Position numbers and translations under genes: made by a program. A stretch of 64,000 bases of DNA from Sulfurospirillum diekertiae (GTDB taxonomy: Bacteria > Campylobacterota > Campylobacteria > Campylobacterales > Sulfurospirillaceae): contig NZ_CP023275.1 in assembly GCF_002309535.1 (NCBI RefSeq), positions 1,798,001-1,862,000 on the forward strand, in the 5' to 3' direction. Positions 56,200-64,000 of the stretch are shown one piece after another. The first letter of the stretch is position 1; each line of letters begins with the position of its first letter. A model generated the notes under the pieces. That model saw only the letters and a list, made by a program, of their open reading frames with translations, did no database searches and was not told where the DNA came from.

Positions 56200-56289
56200 A
56201 TGTTTTTAAAACAGAGTTTGATATATTTTTTTTGTCAAAGTATGATCTACACGACTCTCTTTTTGAGTTCTGTCCATGAAACTCTATAA
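56200..56289 (+). CDS. Possible 29-residue leader peptide overlapping the cyclase gene
   Basis: An ATG at 56200 opens a 29-codon frame (MFLKQSLIYFFCQSMIYTTL start) ending TAA at 56287-56289. It overlaps the ATG of the diguanylate cyclase at 56276 in another frame. The peptide is hydrophobic. Upstream GAGAA is a weak ribosome-binding site. It could couple translation to the cyclase, or be chance. Confidence 0.25.
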   Translation: MFLKQSLIYFFCQSMIYTTLFLSSVHETL

Positions 56290-57748
56290 TAAAATTCTCA
56301 TCCTCACCATTACTCAGTTATTGGCTATTTTTATTTTTGGTATCTACCAAATCCAAACATTGTATCTCACACAACAAAAAGCCTTTGACCACAAAACACT
56401 GATTCAAACAGAAATGGTGCAAACACGTTTTGAAGAGATGCTCCAAAATTTACAAAAATCAGCCAAAATTTTAATGAATTCGCAAGAAGTAACAACGGGT
56501 ATTATCAGTAATGACACCGATCTACTTTTTAATTGGGGCAAACTTTTTTTATCATCCCCGAGTGATAAAATACATTTTATGAATCTAAAAGGCACGGTCA
56601 TCAGTAGAGGCGAAGCAGAATACAGCTTTGGCGATGATGTTTCCAAAACATTTTATTTTCAACAAGTCTTACACAACGATACTTTTTTGGGCATTGATAT
56701 CATTGATAACCAAGAGTGCCTTGTTTTTGCGTCTCGTATTAAACAATACGGTAAAAAACCTATTGGCATCATTTGTGTTGCCATTGCTATTGATCAAGCC
56801 CTCTTAAATAAAATGGTTGAGGGAACTAATATGAGCATTACCTACCATTCAGCTTATCAAGATATTTCAACTACGCATAGTCAAAAACTGTTTAATATTT
56901 CCACACTTCATGTCAGCCTTCAAACATTAGGTGTTCAAGAGGCAACCTTTCATATAGGGTTAACTTCAGAAGAAGAGCTGAGTGCCCTTAAAGAAACCCG
57001 TACCAATTTTTTACTCAGTATTGCGCTCGCTTTTGTGCTTCTCTTTATTGCGCTTCACATCGTTTTATTAAAACATCTCAAGGATTATGAAAATTTAACC
57101 CACTTGCTCATTGACTTTTATGAAGATCACATTTCCATCAAAGAGGTCATTACCCGAACACAAAAAGTGATTTTTGATCACACAGCACCAGAAGTTAAAA
57201 AGATTGCGGAAGCACTTTTTAAAATGAGCCAAAAAATAGCGGATACCCAAGATGAACTTGAAGCACTCAGCACGACCGATCAACTCACCTCTCTTGCCAA
57301 CAGACGCAAACTAGAAGAGTGCCTAAATCAAAAACTAAAAGAGGCGAACAGAGGTGTTCATTTTTCTATTATTATGCTTGATATCGACCGTTTCAAAACA
57401 ATCAACGACACGTATGGACATGAAATTGGCGATCATGTTTTACTGCATTTATCCCATACAATGTACCATGCAATGCGTGTAAGTGACATCGTTGGCAGAT
57501 GGGGTGGCGAAGAATTTTTACTCATCTTGCCTGAAACGTCTCTGCAAGGAGCGATCGTTTTAGCCGAAGGGTTGTGTGCAAAAATTGCAGAGCTGCATTT
57601 TGAACACTATCCTCAGTCCGTAACCATTAGTTTAGGTGTTGCAACCTATCATGAAGATGACACATCCAATACCATTTTAAATCGAGCTGATACTGCACTT
57701 TACAAAGCAAAAAACAGTGGAAGGAACAGGGTGGAATATGAAGATTAA
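56276..57748 (+). CDS. Membrane diguanylate cyclase
   Basis: A 490-residue protein with TM1 at about residues 7-27, an extracytoplasmic Cache-like sensor to about 245 (LQKSAKILMNSQEVTTGIIS, FASRIKQYGKKPIGIICVAI), TM2 at about 247-265 (LLSIALAFVLLFIALHIV), a linker helix and a GGDEF domain. The active site reads GRWGGEEFLLILPE and an inhibitory R-V-S-D lies 5 residues before it, so the cyclase looks active and feedback-regulated. It overlaps the next gene by 11 bp, which suggests that the PhnD-like protein is its partner. Confidence 0.92.
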   Translation: MKLYNKILILTITQLLAIFIFGIYQIQTLYLTQQKAFDHKTLIQTEMVQTRFEEMLQNLQKSAKILMNSQEVTTGIISNDTDLLFNWGKLFLSSPSDKIHFMNLKGTVISRGEAEYSFGDDVSKTFYFQQVLHNDTFLGIDIIDNQECLVFASRIKQYGKKPIGIICVAIAIDQALLNKMVEGTNMSITYHSAYQDISTTHSQKLFNISTLHVSLQTLGVQEATFHIGLTSEEELSALKETRTNFLLSIALAFVLLFIALHIVLLKHLKDYENLTHLLIDFYEDHISIKEVITRTQKVIFDHTAPEVKKIAEALFKMSQKIADTQDELEALSTTDQLTSLANRRKLEECLNQKLKEANRGVHFSIIMLDIDRFKTINDTYGHEIGDHVLLHLSHTMYHAMRVSDIVGRWGGEEFLLILPETSLQGAIVLAEGLCAKIAELHFEHYPQSVTISLGVATYHEDDTSNTILNRADTALYKAKNSGRNRVEYED

Positions 57749-58553
57749 AATAATCGTACTCCTTCTAATCTGGCTATGTAGCACGATCATAGCCCAAGAC
57801 AAGCTTGTATTTGGCGTCAATCCGTATCGCAATCCTGAAGAGCTTCGAGAACTGTACAGTGAACTGATCACGTACTTGGAAAAATCTTTAAACAAAGAGA
57901 TTGTCTTTGTTATTTCTAAAGATTACGATCACCTTGTAAGTTTGATTGAGAATGGATCGGTCGATATCGCTTCTGTTTCTCCGAAACTTTTTGCTACATT
58001 ACGCCAAAATGTACCCAATACTCACTATTTGGCAACGCTTGAAATGATCAGTGAAAATGGACAAAAAGAGAGTTCTTACCAAGGATTGATTGTTACAAGA
58101 GCTGATAGTTCTATTGTAACACTCCATGATTTAAGAGGGAAAAGATTTGGCTTTACGGACGTAAGTTCAACTTCAGGGTATGTATACCCACGTTTTCTTA
58201 TGAAGCAACAAGGTGTCGATCCATTGCATGATTTAAGCCAAACCTACATGCTTAAAAAACATACGAAAGTGCTGCAAGCCCTTTTAGAAAAATCGATTGA
58301 TGCGGGGGCGGTTGCAAGTGGCGCGTATTATAATTTATCAACCGAAGAACAAAATAAAATTCGTATCTTAGCCACAACGGAAGAGATACCCCTCGATGTT
58401 ATGGTTGCCTCTTCAAAACTAAACCCGGCTTTCATAAACCAAATCCAACAGAGCCTCATGCTATTTTCATCACACCAGACCAAAAATGATGCTATCGTTG
58501 GATTTACTCAAAAACCGTTAACGTTATACGATCGGCTCAATACCCTAGAGTAA
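57738..58553 (+). CDS. PhnD-like periplasmic binding protein
   Basis: 271 residues from the ATG at 57738 (MKIKIIVLLLIWLCSTIIAQ), which begins a signal peptide; the longer frame from 57717 is less likely. The mature part is a type II periplasmic binding protein of the phosphate/phosphonate PhnD type (FGVNPYRNPEELRELY, GSVDIASVSPKLFATL, GKRFGFTDVSSTSGYVYPR). No ABC transporter genes are adjacent. Its start overlaps the cyclase gene, so it may present a ligand to the cyclase's sensor. Its stop is 2 bp from the convergent ywbE-like gene. Confidence 0.85.
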   Translation: MKIKIIVLLLIWLCSTIIAQDKLVFGVNPYRNPEELRELYSELITYLEKSLNKEIVFVISKDYDHLVSLIENGSVDIASVSPKLFATLRQNVPNTHYLATLEMISENGQKESSYQGLIVTRADSSIVTLHDLRGKRFGFTDVSSTSGYVYPRFLMKQQGVDPLHDLSQTYMLKKHTKVLQALLEKSIDAGAVASGAYYNLSTEEQNKIRILATTEEIPLDVMVASSKLNPAFINQIQQSLMLFSSHQTKNDAIVGFTQKPLTLYDRLNTLE

Positions 58554-58555
58554 AT

Positions 58556-58753
58556 TTAGAGAATAATTTCTTTCACACGCCCTACTTCGCCACTCTCCAA
58601 GCGCACTTTAATGCCATGAGGATGGTTGGCAGAATTGGTCAGAATGTCTTTGACCACACCCAATGTCAGCTTGCCACTACGTTGATCTTCTTTTAAAACG
58701 ATCTGCACTTTCACACCTTTTTGAATGTTACTGCGAATCTGTCCTGCACTCAT
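58556..58753 (-). CDS. ywbE: YwbE-family protein
   Basis: 65 residues, matching the small YwbE family (MSAGQIRSNIQKGVKVQIVL start, GVVKDILTNSANHPHGIKVRL, here in part). It is rich in charged residues and has a KOW-like beta fold. The function is unknown. A palindrome copy (58762-58773) lies 8 bp upstream of its ATG. Confidence 0.88.
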   Translation of the reverse strand: MSAGQIRSNIQKGVKVQIVLKEDQRSGKLTLGVVKDILTNSANHPHGIKVRLESGEVGRVKEIIL

Positions 58754-58761
58754 AAGTCTCC

Positions 58762-58773
58762 TTTACATGTAAA
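58762..58773. repeat. TTTACATGTAAA palindrome upstream of ywbE
   Basis: Exact 12-mer and first of a close pair; centres are 42 bp from the next copy. It lies in the 64-bp gap between recQ and ywbE. Confidence 0.9.
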
Positions 58774-58803
58774 AGAGTATTGTACCCTATTGCGTATTTT
58801 TTC

Positions 58804-58815
58804 TTTACATGTAAA
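58804..58815. repeat. TTTACATGTAAA palindrome downstream of recQ
   Basis: Exact 14-mer CTTTACATGTAAAG ending 2 bp before the recQ stop codon region at 58818. It is the second of a close pair. Confidence 0.9.
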
Positions 58816-58817
58816 GC

Positions 58818-60605
58818 CTATGAGAGCTTTTCGCACAACTCCAAAAAGGCTTCACCATAGCGCTCAAACTTCACTTCACCGACCCCACTGACCTCCAGCA
58901 TCGCTTCTTTATCCAGTGGGAGTTTTTCCGCCATCTCTTTGAGGGTTTTATCGCTAAAAACGACATACGGTGGAATGCTATTTTCTTTTGCAATTTTTGA
59001 TCGCAACGCGCGTAACTTCTCAAAAATGGAGAGCTCAAATGTACCCAACACAACCTTTTTGGCTTTTTTGACCTTTTGACGCTCTTCCAAACGCTTCGCA
59101 TGAATGCTTACGCTTAAACGCTCTTTGATGATTTGCGCGCCATATTCACTGAGGCTCACCACGCGATATTCACCCACATTGAGCGCACCTAGCTCCATCA
59201 ACCTATCGCCGATGCTGAGCCATTGCGCTTTGGTTTTATCGTTTCCGATGCCAAAAACAGAAAGGCTTTGATGTCCGTTTTGCACGATCTTTTCGCTGTT
59301 TGCACCCATTAAGACATCGACCACGTATTGCAGTCCAAAACGTTGCCCCGTTCGGTAGATGCTTGAGAGAAGTTTTAATGCTTCATGCGAAATGTCCACA
59401 CTCTGCTTTTCGCCATCGATGCAGTTGTCGCAACGCGTTTGACATGTAAGAATGGTATCGTCAAAATAGGCTGCGATTTGCTGATGCCTGCATACCTGCG
59501 ACGAGGCAAATTTTGCCATCGCTTCGAGCTTTTCATACGCCACTGTTTGATACTCAGAAGCGGGCTGTTCTCCAATACGACGCTTGTGTTCCACGATGTC
59601 CGAGTTGGAAAAGAGCAGTAAGGTAGAAGACGGCAATCCATCACGCCCTGCACGCCCGATTTCTTGGTAATAGTTCTCGATGGTTTTTGGCAGTGACATA
59701 TGCACCACAAAACGAATATTGCTCTTATCGATGCCCATACCAAAGGCAATGGTTGCCACAACGACCTGAATCTCATCGTTTAAAAAAGCGCGAAAGGTCT
59801 CATTTTTCTCTTCGGTCGGAAGTCCCGCATGATATGCACGTGCAAGGATATTGCGTGTGCTTAAAAACTGCGCCAAGCTTTCCGTCTCTTTGCGACTTAA
59901 GGTATAAATGATGCCGCTTTCGTTTTCAAACGCACTCAAAAAAGAGAGGAGTTGCTCGCGCCCATTGGAGTTGCGATAGTCCGCGTTGATCGTGAGATTA
60001 TCACGCTCTACTTTGGCACGAATGATTAACGGGTTTGAGAGACTGAGCTGATGCAGAATATCGTGCTCAACGATCTTTGTCGCCGTTGCCGTAAACGCGG
60101 CAATGGGTGTTTGCGGAAAATAGAGTTTGAGGCGAAAGAGTTGTCGGTAATCTTCTCTAAATTCATGCCCCCATTCGCTCACACAATGTGCTTCATCAAT
60201 GACAAAAAAATTGATCGGAAGGGTTTGCAAAAAGTGTAAAAATGACTCACCTTTTAAGCGCTCAGGTGCAATGTACAACAGTTTGATCTCACCTTTTTGG
60301 CACGCTTGCATCGTCTCTTGTATCTCTTGAGGTGATTGCATCGAAGAGATCATCGAAGCTTTGATACCAAAGGTGGAAAGTGCGGTAATTTGGTCGTGCA
60401 TCAAGGCTAAAAGCGGTGAAATGACTACGCTAAGTCCTTCCATCACCAAAGAGGGAAGCTGATAACACAAAGACTTCCCTGCTCCTGTGGGCAAGATCAT
60501 CATAATGTCTCGACGTTCTAAGATAGCATTAACAGCCTCTTCTTGATACGCTCTAAAACGGTGGTGTCCAAAGACACTTTGAAGAATACGGTATGGCTCA
60601 GTCAC
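58818..60605 (-). CDS. recQ: ATP-dependent DNA helicase RecQ
   Basis: 595 residues from a GTG directly after the thioesterase stop codon. Motifs are Walker A LPTGAGKSLCYQLP, motif II VIDEAHCVSEWGH, SGIIYTLSRKETE and QEIGRAGRDGLPS. A zinc site follows (CRHQ ... CQTRCDNC), then an RQC domain and a C-terminal HRDC region (VPYVVFSDKTLKEMA-like). It unwinds recombination and repair intermediates. It is the last gene of a run led by the DEAD-box helicase gene. A variant GACATGTAAG palindrome sits at 59441. Confidence 0.95.
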   Translation of the reverse strand: MTEPYRILQSVFGHHRFRAYQEEAVNAILERRDIMMILPTGAGKSLCYQLPSLVMEGLSVVISPLLALMHDQITALSTFGIKASMISSMQSPQEIQETMQACQKGEIKLLYIAPERLKGESFLHFLQTLPINFFVIDEAHCVSEWGHEFREDYRQLFRLKLYFPQTPIAAFTATATKIVEHDILHQLSLSNPLIIRAKVERDNLTINADYRNSNGREQLLSFLSAFENESGIIYTLSRKETESLAQFLSTRNILARAYHAGLPTEEKNETFRAFLNDEIQVVVATIAFGMGIDKSNIRFVVHMSLPKTIENYYQEIGRAGRDGLPSSTLLLFSNSDIVEHKRRIGEQPASEYQTVAYEKLEAMAKFASSQVCRHQQIAAYFDDTILTCQTRCDNCIDGEKQSVDISHEALKLLSSIYRTGQRFGLQYVVDVLMGANSEKIVQNGHQSLSVFGIGNDKTKAQWLSIGDRLMELGALNVGEYRVVSLSEYGAQIIKERLSVSIHAKRLEERQKVKKAKKVVLGTFELSIFEKLRALRSKIAKENSIPPYVVFSDKTLKEMAEKLPLDKEAMLEVSGVGEVKFERYGEAFLELCEKLS

Positions 60606-61109
60606 TTAAAGGTCTATCTCGTCTCTATCTTTTCCATCGCTTGCAAACCACTCATCTTCGATAAAATCGTTTTCAACGATCTGCGTCACATCGCGTTTCA
60701 TATAGCGTCCTGAGGCGGTGACAGCGACTTCACCACTTGGAAGTATCAGCTCTCCTGTACCTTCAAAAATGCGCCCTTTATCGCTAGTCATTCGCCCAAC
60801 AACTTTGAGCTCAACATCAAGCGGTACAGGCTTTTTATATTTTAAGTTCAGCTCTATCGTCACGCCAAAGCTCTTTTGTCCGTAATGCGCCATAATCGCT
60901 CGACCAATCGTCTCATCCAAAATCGTCGCGGAGATGCCACCGTGCAGTATGCCTGGGTAACTTTGAAGGTAGGTGTGCGGCGTAAAGTACGCCACAATCT
61001 CTTTGTTTTCCAGTTCGTAAAACTTCGTTTTCAGACCAAAAGGGTTTTCAATGCCACACACTAAACAGTTTTTGGAGATGTGCTGTTTCCCCGTTACTTT
61101 AAATTTCAC
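60606..61109 (-). CDS. PaaI-like hotdog thioesterase
   Basis: A 167-residue hotdog-fold protein starting at GTG; it overlaps the previous gene by 4 bp (GTGA). The segment ILHGGISATILDETIGRAIM carries the catalytic Asp of the PaaI type. An N-terminal CLVCGIENPFGLKTKF block with C-x2-C is a feature of one PaaI subgroup. It likely hydrolyses acyl-CoA. The substrate is unknown. Confidence 0.85.
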   Translation of the reverse strand: MKFKVTGKQHISKNCLVCGIENPFGLKTKFYELENKEIVAYFTPHTYLQSYPGILHGGISATILDETIGRAIMAHYGQKSFGVTIELNLKYKKPVPLDVELKVVGRMTSDKGRIFEGTGELILPSGEVAVTASGRYMKRDVTQIVENDFIEDEWFASDGKDRDEIDL

Positions 61110-61579
61110 GCCTCTACTCCATGCACCTTTTCAAGCTCTTTACGCATTCTAGAGTAGAGTTTAAGATCGACGATTTTATAGCTTTTCAAAAGGGCATCCA
61201 AAAGAGACGCTTCAAGCTCGTTATGATCTTCTTTATTTGCAGGAACAATCTTATCTTTCACCGTACAGTTGTTGCAAAAATCATAGACATATTTCAAATC
61301 AACTTGATAATCCAAACGGTGTGTCAGCTCATTTTTAAGTTTGCGTGTCTCGTTCATAATGACAAACTCTTGCTCATTAATCACTTTTAACGCCCTCAAC
61401 TCTTCGAGCAGTTTAAACTGTGTCATACTACGAGACGTTCCAGGGATGAGCACTTCTGCCATAAATTCATAGTACGCTTCGACTGCTAAGACCATCACAT
61501 AAAGGTTCTTCCCAATGGGATTTTCCTCTTTCTCAATAAAATCTTTAAAATAGTGCAATTTTTGCATCTCAACCATCAT
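61106..61579 (-). CDS. Uncharacterised helical protein
   Basis: A 157-residue, strongly helical, charged protein (MMVEMQKLHYFKDFIEKEEN) with blocks LYVMVLAVEAYYEFMAE, MTQFKLLEELRALKV and CNNCTV. I do not recognise the family. It is soluble and without a signal peptide. It sits between the DEAD-box helicase gene (15-bp gap) and the thioesterase (4-bp overlap), so it is cotranscribed. An AAGG site precedes the first ATG. Confidence 0.75.
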   Translation of the reverse strand: MMVEMQKLHYFKDFIEKEENPIGKNLYVMVLAVEAYYEFMAEVLIPGTSRSMTQFKLLEELRALKVINEQEFVIMNETRKLKNELTHRLDYQVDLKYVYDFCNNCTVKDKIVPANKEDHNELEASLLDALLKSYKIVDLKLYSRMRKELEKVHGVEA

Positions 61580-61594
61580 GTATTCGCCTTTTAC

Positions 61595-62905
61595 TTATTT
61601 TACTTTACAATTTTTAGCGCCAATACCGCATGCTTTAGCCGATTTTTTGGCTTTAACGGCTTTGATTTCCTCGCGTTTTTTACGAAGACCCATCGGCTTT
61701 TTATTGGCTTTTTCACGATCAATCTTCGCTTGAATCGTATGCTTTTTCGCCTCTTTTTCAACCCATACTTGTGTCTCAAAACCGGGGTAGAACTCTGTTT
61801 TAAGCGTGTATTTTAAGATTTTCTCAATCTCTTTTAACTTTAACTTTTCTTCTTGAGAAACAAACGAAATCGCTCGTCCCTCTTTACCCGCACGCCCCGT
61901 CCTGCCCGCTCGGTGCAGATAATCTTCGGCGTCTCCAGGGAGTTCGTAGTTAATCACATGCGGTAAATCTTCGATGTCAAGACCACGTGAGGCAATGTCG
62001 GTCGCCACAAGCACGCGAATGGAGTTTTCTTTAAAAGCGGCAACGGCTTTGGTGCGTTGTGAGTGTGCTTTGTCACCATGCAAGACCAATGTTTTCAAGC
62101 CACTTTTACTAAGGTAATCCCCAACCTCATCAGCACTCTGTTTCGTTTTGGTAAAGACCAACACTTGATGCCAGTTTTCCGTACCGATCATGAAAGAAAG
62201 CATCTCGCATTTGCGTTCTTTGTCCACCATGTAGATGGTCTGCTGTACGTTTTTGGCAAATTCGCCTTGATTGTTAATCGCAACCGTGACGGGCTTTTTC
62301 AAGCTCACTTCAGAGAGGCGTTTGACCGACTTGGAAACACCGACGGAAAAGAGTAAAGTTTGACGTTTTTTAGGAAGCAACGAGAGCAATAACTCGACCT
62401 CATCCCAAAAACCCATATCAAGGATTCTATCGGCTTCATCAAACACTAAAATTTCAACACGGGAGAGATCAACACTAGAGATTTTAATGTGCTCCAAAAG
62501 CCTTCCCGGAGTAGCGATAAGCACATCAATGCCCTTTTCCAATTTTTTCACTTGCGGCGTAAACTTCACTCCACCGTAAATCGCCCCGATGTTTAACTCA
62601 AGGTTTTTGCCATACTCTTGCACGTTCATATTCACTTGGGAAGCAAGCTCACGCGTTGGCACTAAAATGAGTGCGCGTACGACTTTTTTCGTGGTCGATT
62701 TTTGGGTTTTTTTGCTCAAAATCTGTAAGAGTGGCAATGCATACGCCGCGGTTTTTCCCGTCCCCGTTTGCGCCGTTGCCATGACATCTTTGCCCTCTAA
62801 TACCAAGGGAATGACCTTATTTTGCACAGGCGTTGGTTTCGTGTACCCAAGTTCAGTGACTGCTTCTTGTAATGGTGCGCTCAAGCCTAGCTTTTCAAAT
62901 AACAT
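61595..62905 (-). CDS. DEAD-box RNA helicase, RhlE-like
   Basis: A 436-residue DEAD-box protein. The Q motif is FEKLGLSAPL ... PTPVQ, Walker A is AQTGTGKTAAYALP, then PTRELASQ, TPGRLLEHI, and DEAD in LVFDEADRILDMGFW. HRAGRTGRAG is motif VI. Motif III, normally S-A-T, reads S-V-G (LLFSVGVSKSV). The C-terminal tail is basic and Lys-rich (KANKKPMGLRKKREEIKAVK), which suits RNA binding. It leads the operon with the unknown gene, thioesterase and recQ. Confidence 0.93.
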   Translation of the reverse strand: MLFEKLGLSAPLQEAVTELGYTKPTPVQNKVIPLVLEGKDVMATAQTGTGKTAAYALPLLQILSKKTQKSTTKKVVRALILVPTRELASQVNMNVQEYGKNLELNIGAIYGGVKFTPQVKKLEKGIDVLIATPGRLLEHIKISSVDLSRVEILVFDEADRILDMGFWDEVELLLSLLPKKRQTLLFSVGVSKSVKRLSEVSLKKPVTVAINNQGEFAKNVQQTIYMVDKERKCEMLSFMIGTENWHQVLVFTKTKQSADEVGDYLSKSGLKTLVLHGDKAHSQRTKAVAAFKENSIRVLVATDIASRGLDIEDLPHVINYELPGDAEDYLHRAGRTGRAGKEGRAISFVSQEEKLKLKEIEKILKYTLKTEFYPGFETQVWVEKEAKKHTIQAKIDREKANKKPMGLRKKREEIKAVKAKKSAKACGIGAKNCKVK

Positions 62906-62998
62906 CTCTATCCTTTATGTATCTTAATGATACGATTGTATCTAAGTTTTATTTAAAGAATCGAATGGGATATGTGGAGGTGTGCGCTAGTGAACCTT

Positions 62999-63010
62999 TT
63001 TACATGTAAA
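62999..63010. repeat. TTTACATGTAAA palindrome, intergenic
   Basis: Exact 12-mer in the 180-bp gap between the FlgO-like gene's 3' end and the helicase gene's 5' end. Confidence 0.9.
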
Positions 63011-63045
63011 GATTTTGTTTGCAAAAATTATAGAAAACGAAGAAA

Positions 63046-63075
63046 TGAGTTATGAAAATTAAGTTTCATAACTCA
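63046..63075 (-). terminator. Intrinsic terminator of the FlgO-like operon
   Basis: TGAGTTATGAAA and TTTCATAACTCA make a perfect 12-bp stem with a 6-nt loop, 12 nt past the stop codon at 63088. A T-rich stretch follows on the minus strand. Confidence 0.7.
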
Positions 63076-63087
63076 CTTAACAGTAGA

Positions 63088-63630
63088 TTAAAAGAGTCGA
63101 GTTCTTTTTCCAAGCATATCTTCAATGTCGCTATTCATTGGTAAAATGTAGTCCGTTGCAGATAGCGCAACATTGGTTCTAGGGTCAATTATTTTAAGAT
63201 TGACATATACAGCTGAATTCCCAATAGCATATGTTCCTACAATAACAGCATTTGCACTATAGCTTCGGGCAAGTTTACCAATTTCACGTGTCAGCATCAT
63301 TTCGCCTTCATTTTGTTTCATATAGACATTTTCGCGAAATTTCATTTCGATTACATTCATACCTTTATGGACAAAATGCGTTGAAATTTGCTCAGAAATA
63401 AGACGTCCTAATGTTGAAGATTTTTCAATTTCATCAATATTGACAACAGTCGCCATAATAATAACAGACTCTTGTTGTAACCCTGATGCAATCACCAATT
63501 TCTCCGCAGCTTTATAGTTTAGCTCAGTTATATCAAATTTTGGTTTATCAGGATTAGGTTGGGAAGACGCTACACAACCTGATAAAAGAAATGTCATGAG
63601 TAGAATGGAGAGGGTATATAAAACTTTCAT
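63088..63630 (-). CDS. FlgO-like outer-membrane lipoprotein
   Basis: 180 residues with a lipoprotein signal (MKVLYTLSILLMTFLLSGCVAS; lipobox LSGC). The mature part resembles the FlgO domain: AAEKLVIASG, ESVIIMATVVNIDEIEKSSTLG, LARSYSANAVIVGTYAIGNSAVYVNLKII. FlgO proteins stabilise the flagellum's outer-membrane rings in Vibrio. Here no flagellar genes are adjacent, so the role is inferred. Its ATG overlaps the stop of the upstream gene (TAATG). Confidence 0.8.
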   Translation of the reverse strand: MKVLYTLSILLMTFLLSGCVASSQPNPDKPKFDITELNYKAAEKLVIASGLQQESVIIMATVVNIDEIEKSSTLGRLISEQISTHFVHKGMNVIEMKFRENVYMKQNEGEMMLTREIGKLARSYSANAVIVGTYAIGNSAVYVNLKIIDPRTNVALSATDYILPMNSDIEDMLGKRTRLF

Positions 63631-64000
63631 TATTTCTCTCCTTCAATTTCAATTTTATAACCTTTTGAAACACTATTGTAAAGAGCTTTGTCAGTATCTG
63701 CAATATAATAAACGTTGCTTAAGCTACTAATATATTTTTTTGCATCTGAAACATTGACCGTTACGATGATTTCATGTTGAGGAATTTCATCATATTTTGA
63801 GCCAAACCAGTTGTAAGCATCTAGTCCTAAAGCACCAGCTGTTGCACCCACTCCAACCGTGTTAGCTGTTGTATTCGCTGCACCAACACCTATCATCGTC
63901 CACACACCAGCTGCTAAAAGAGTAGGTGCACCAAATGAATTTCTAAACGTAGCTCTATCAGGTGTAAATTTGAGAACCTGTGTTTTTATGTCTATCGTTG
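63630..64000 (-). CDS. Partial protein with Gly-rich hydrophobic segment, running off the right edge
   Basis: The frame is open from the stop at 63630 to the window end, so the start is outside. A GTG at 63905 is not the start, since the coding frame clearly continues upstream (SFGAPTLLAAG). A Gly/Ala-rich hydrophobic stretch (AANTTANTVGVGATAGALGL) precedes a soluble region (HEIIVTVNVSDAKKYISSL). It is coupled to the FlgO-like gene by TAATG. I do not recognise the family. It may be another outer-membrane or flagellum-linked component. Confidence 0.6.
   Translation of the reverse strand, partial: TIDIKTQVLKFTPDRATFRNSFGAPTLLAAGVWTMIGVGAANTTANTVGVGATAGALGLDAYNWFGSKYDEIPQHEIIVTVNVSDAKKYISSLSNVYYIADTDKALYNSVSKGYKIEIEGEK

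Noticed and set aside
61106..61579. HEPN-type toxin assignment for the unknown helical protein
   Set aside because: The sequence RKLKNELTH has Arg and His at the wrong spacing for the R-x4-6-H motif and there is no antitoxin-like partner.

Overview
The window looks like a chromosomal segment of a free-living Campylobacterota (epsilonproteobacterium), most likely Sulfurospirillum or a close relative. This rests on moderate AT-richness, a purU-cca-ciaD-like gene order as in Campylobacter, many chemoreceptors and c-di-GMP proteins, a molybdenum oxidoreductase with a TorD-type chaperone, cobalamin-dependent MetH, and heavily overlapping operons. The genus is an inference, not a database result. 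I found no rRNA, tRNA, CRISPR array, IS element or phage gene. No gap between genes exceeds about 230 bp.

Layout: 0-5.2 kb, metH - alpha/beta hydrolase - sirtuin (minus strand). 5.3-9.1 kb, two tandem orphan amino-acid-type binding proteins and a soluble chemoreceptor. 9.3-12.8 kb, two exporters and a dCache chemoreceptor. 12.8-16.6 kb, an OpgB/LTA-synthase-like enzyme and amtB-glnK. 16.6-20.8 kb, a TorD-like chaperone, a molybdopterin oxidoreductase and a haem-type HD-GYP protein. 20.9-30.4 kb, glyS, carbonic anhydrase, ppnP, a CHASE-PAS-GGDEF-EAL protein, a flavoprotein, a SIMPL protein and trmL. 30.5-34.6 kb, a tightly coupled operon leuD-leuB-TPR-ciaD-like-cca-purU. 34.7-39.3 kb, an ABC ATPase, an orphan RND pump and a LysE-type exporter. 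39.4-42.2 kb, arsR-arsB-arsN2-like, then xth. 42.3-46.9 kb, a PAS protein, a chemoreceptor, nudC and msrPQ. 46.9-48.9 kb, an AT-rich AAA ATPase/RloB pair, probably a horizontally acquired defence cassette. 49-56 kb, an OprC-like copper receptor, argO, a structured convergent region, a chemoreceptor, an AraC regulator with a divergent flavoprotein, and a UPF0316 protein. 56.2-58.6 kb, a diguanylate cyclase overlapping a PhnD-like binding protein. 58.6-63 kb, ywbE and rhlE-like - unknown - thioesterase - recQ. 63-64 kb, a FlgO-like lipoprotein and a partial gene.

The most striking signal is not a gene. A palindrome, TTTACATGTAAA (core TTACATGTAA), occurs 34 times by my reading, about once per 1.9 kb, where chance predicts well below one. 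Sixteen copies lie between genes and eighteen lie inside genes. The coding copies are read only as L-H-V or T-C, never in the frame that contains a stop. The density is like that of DNA-uptake sequences or of the cyanobacterial HIP1 palindrome. I know of no described function for it.
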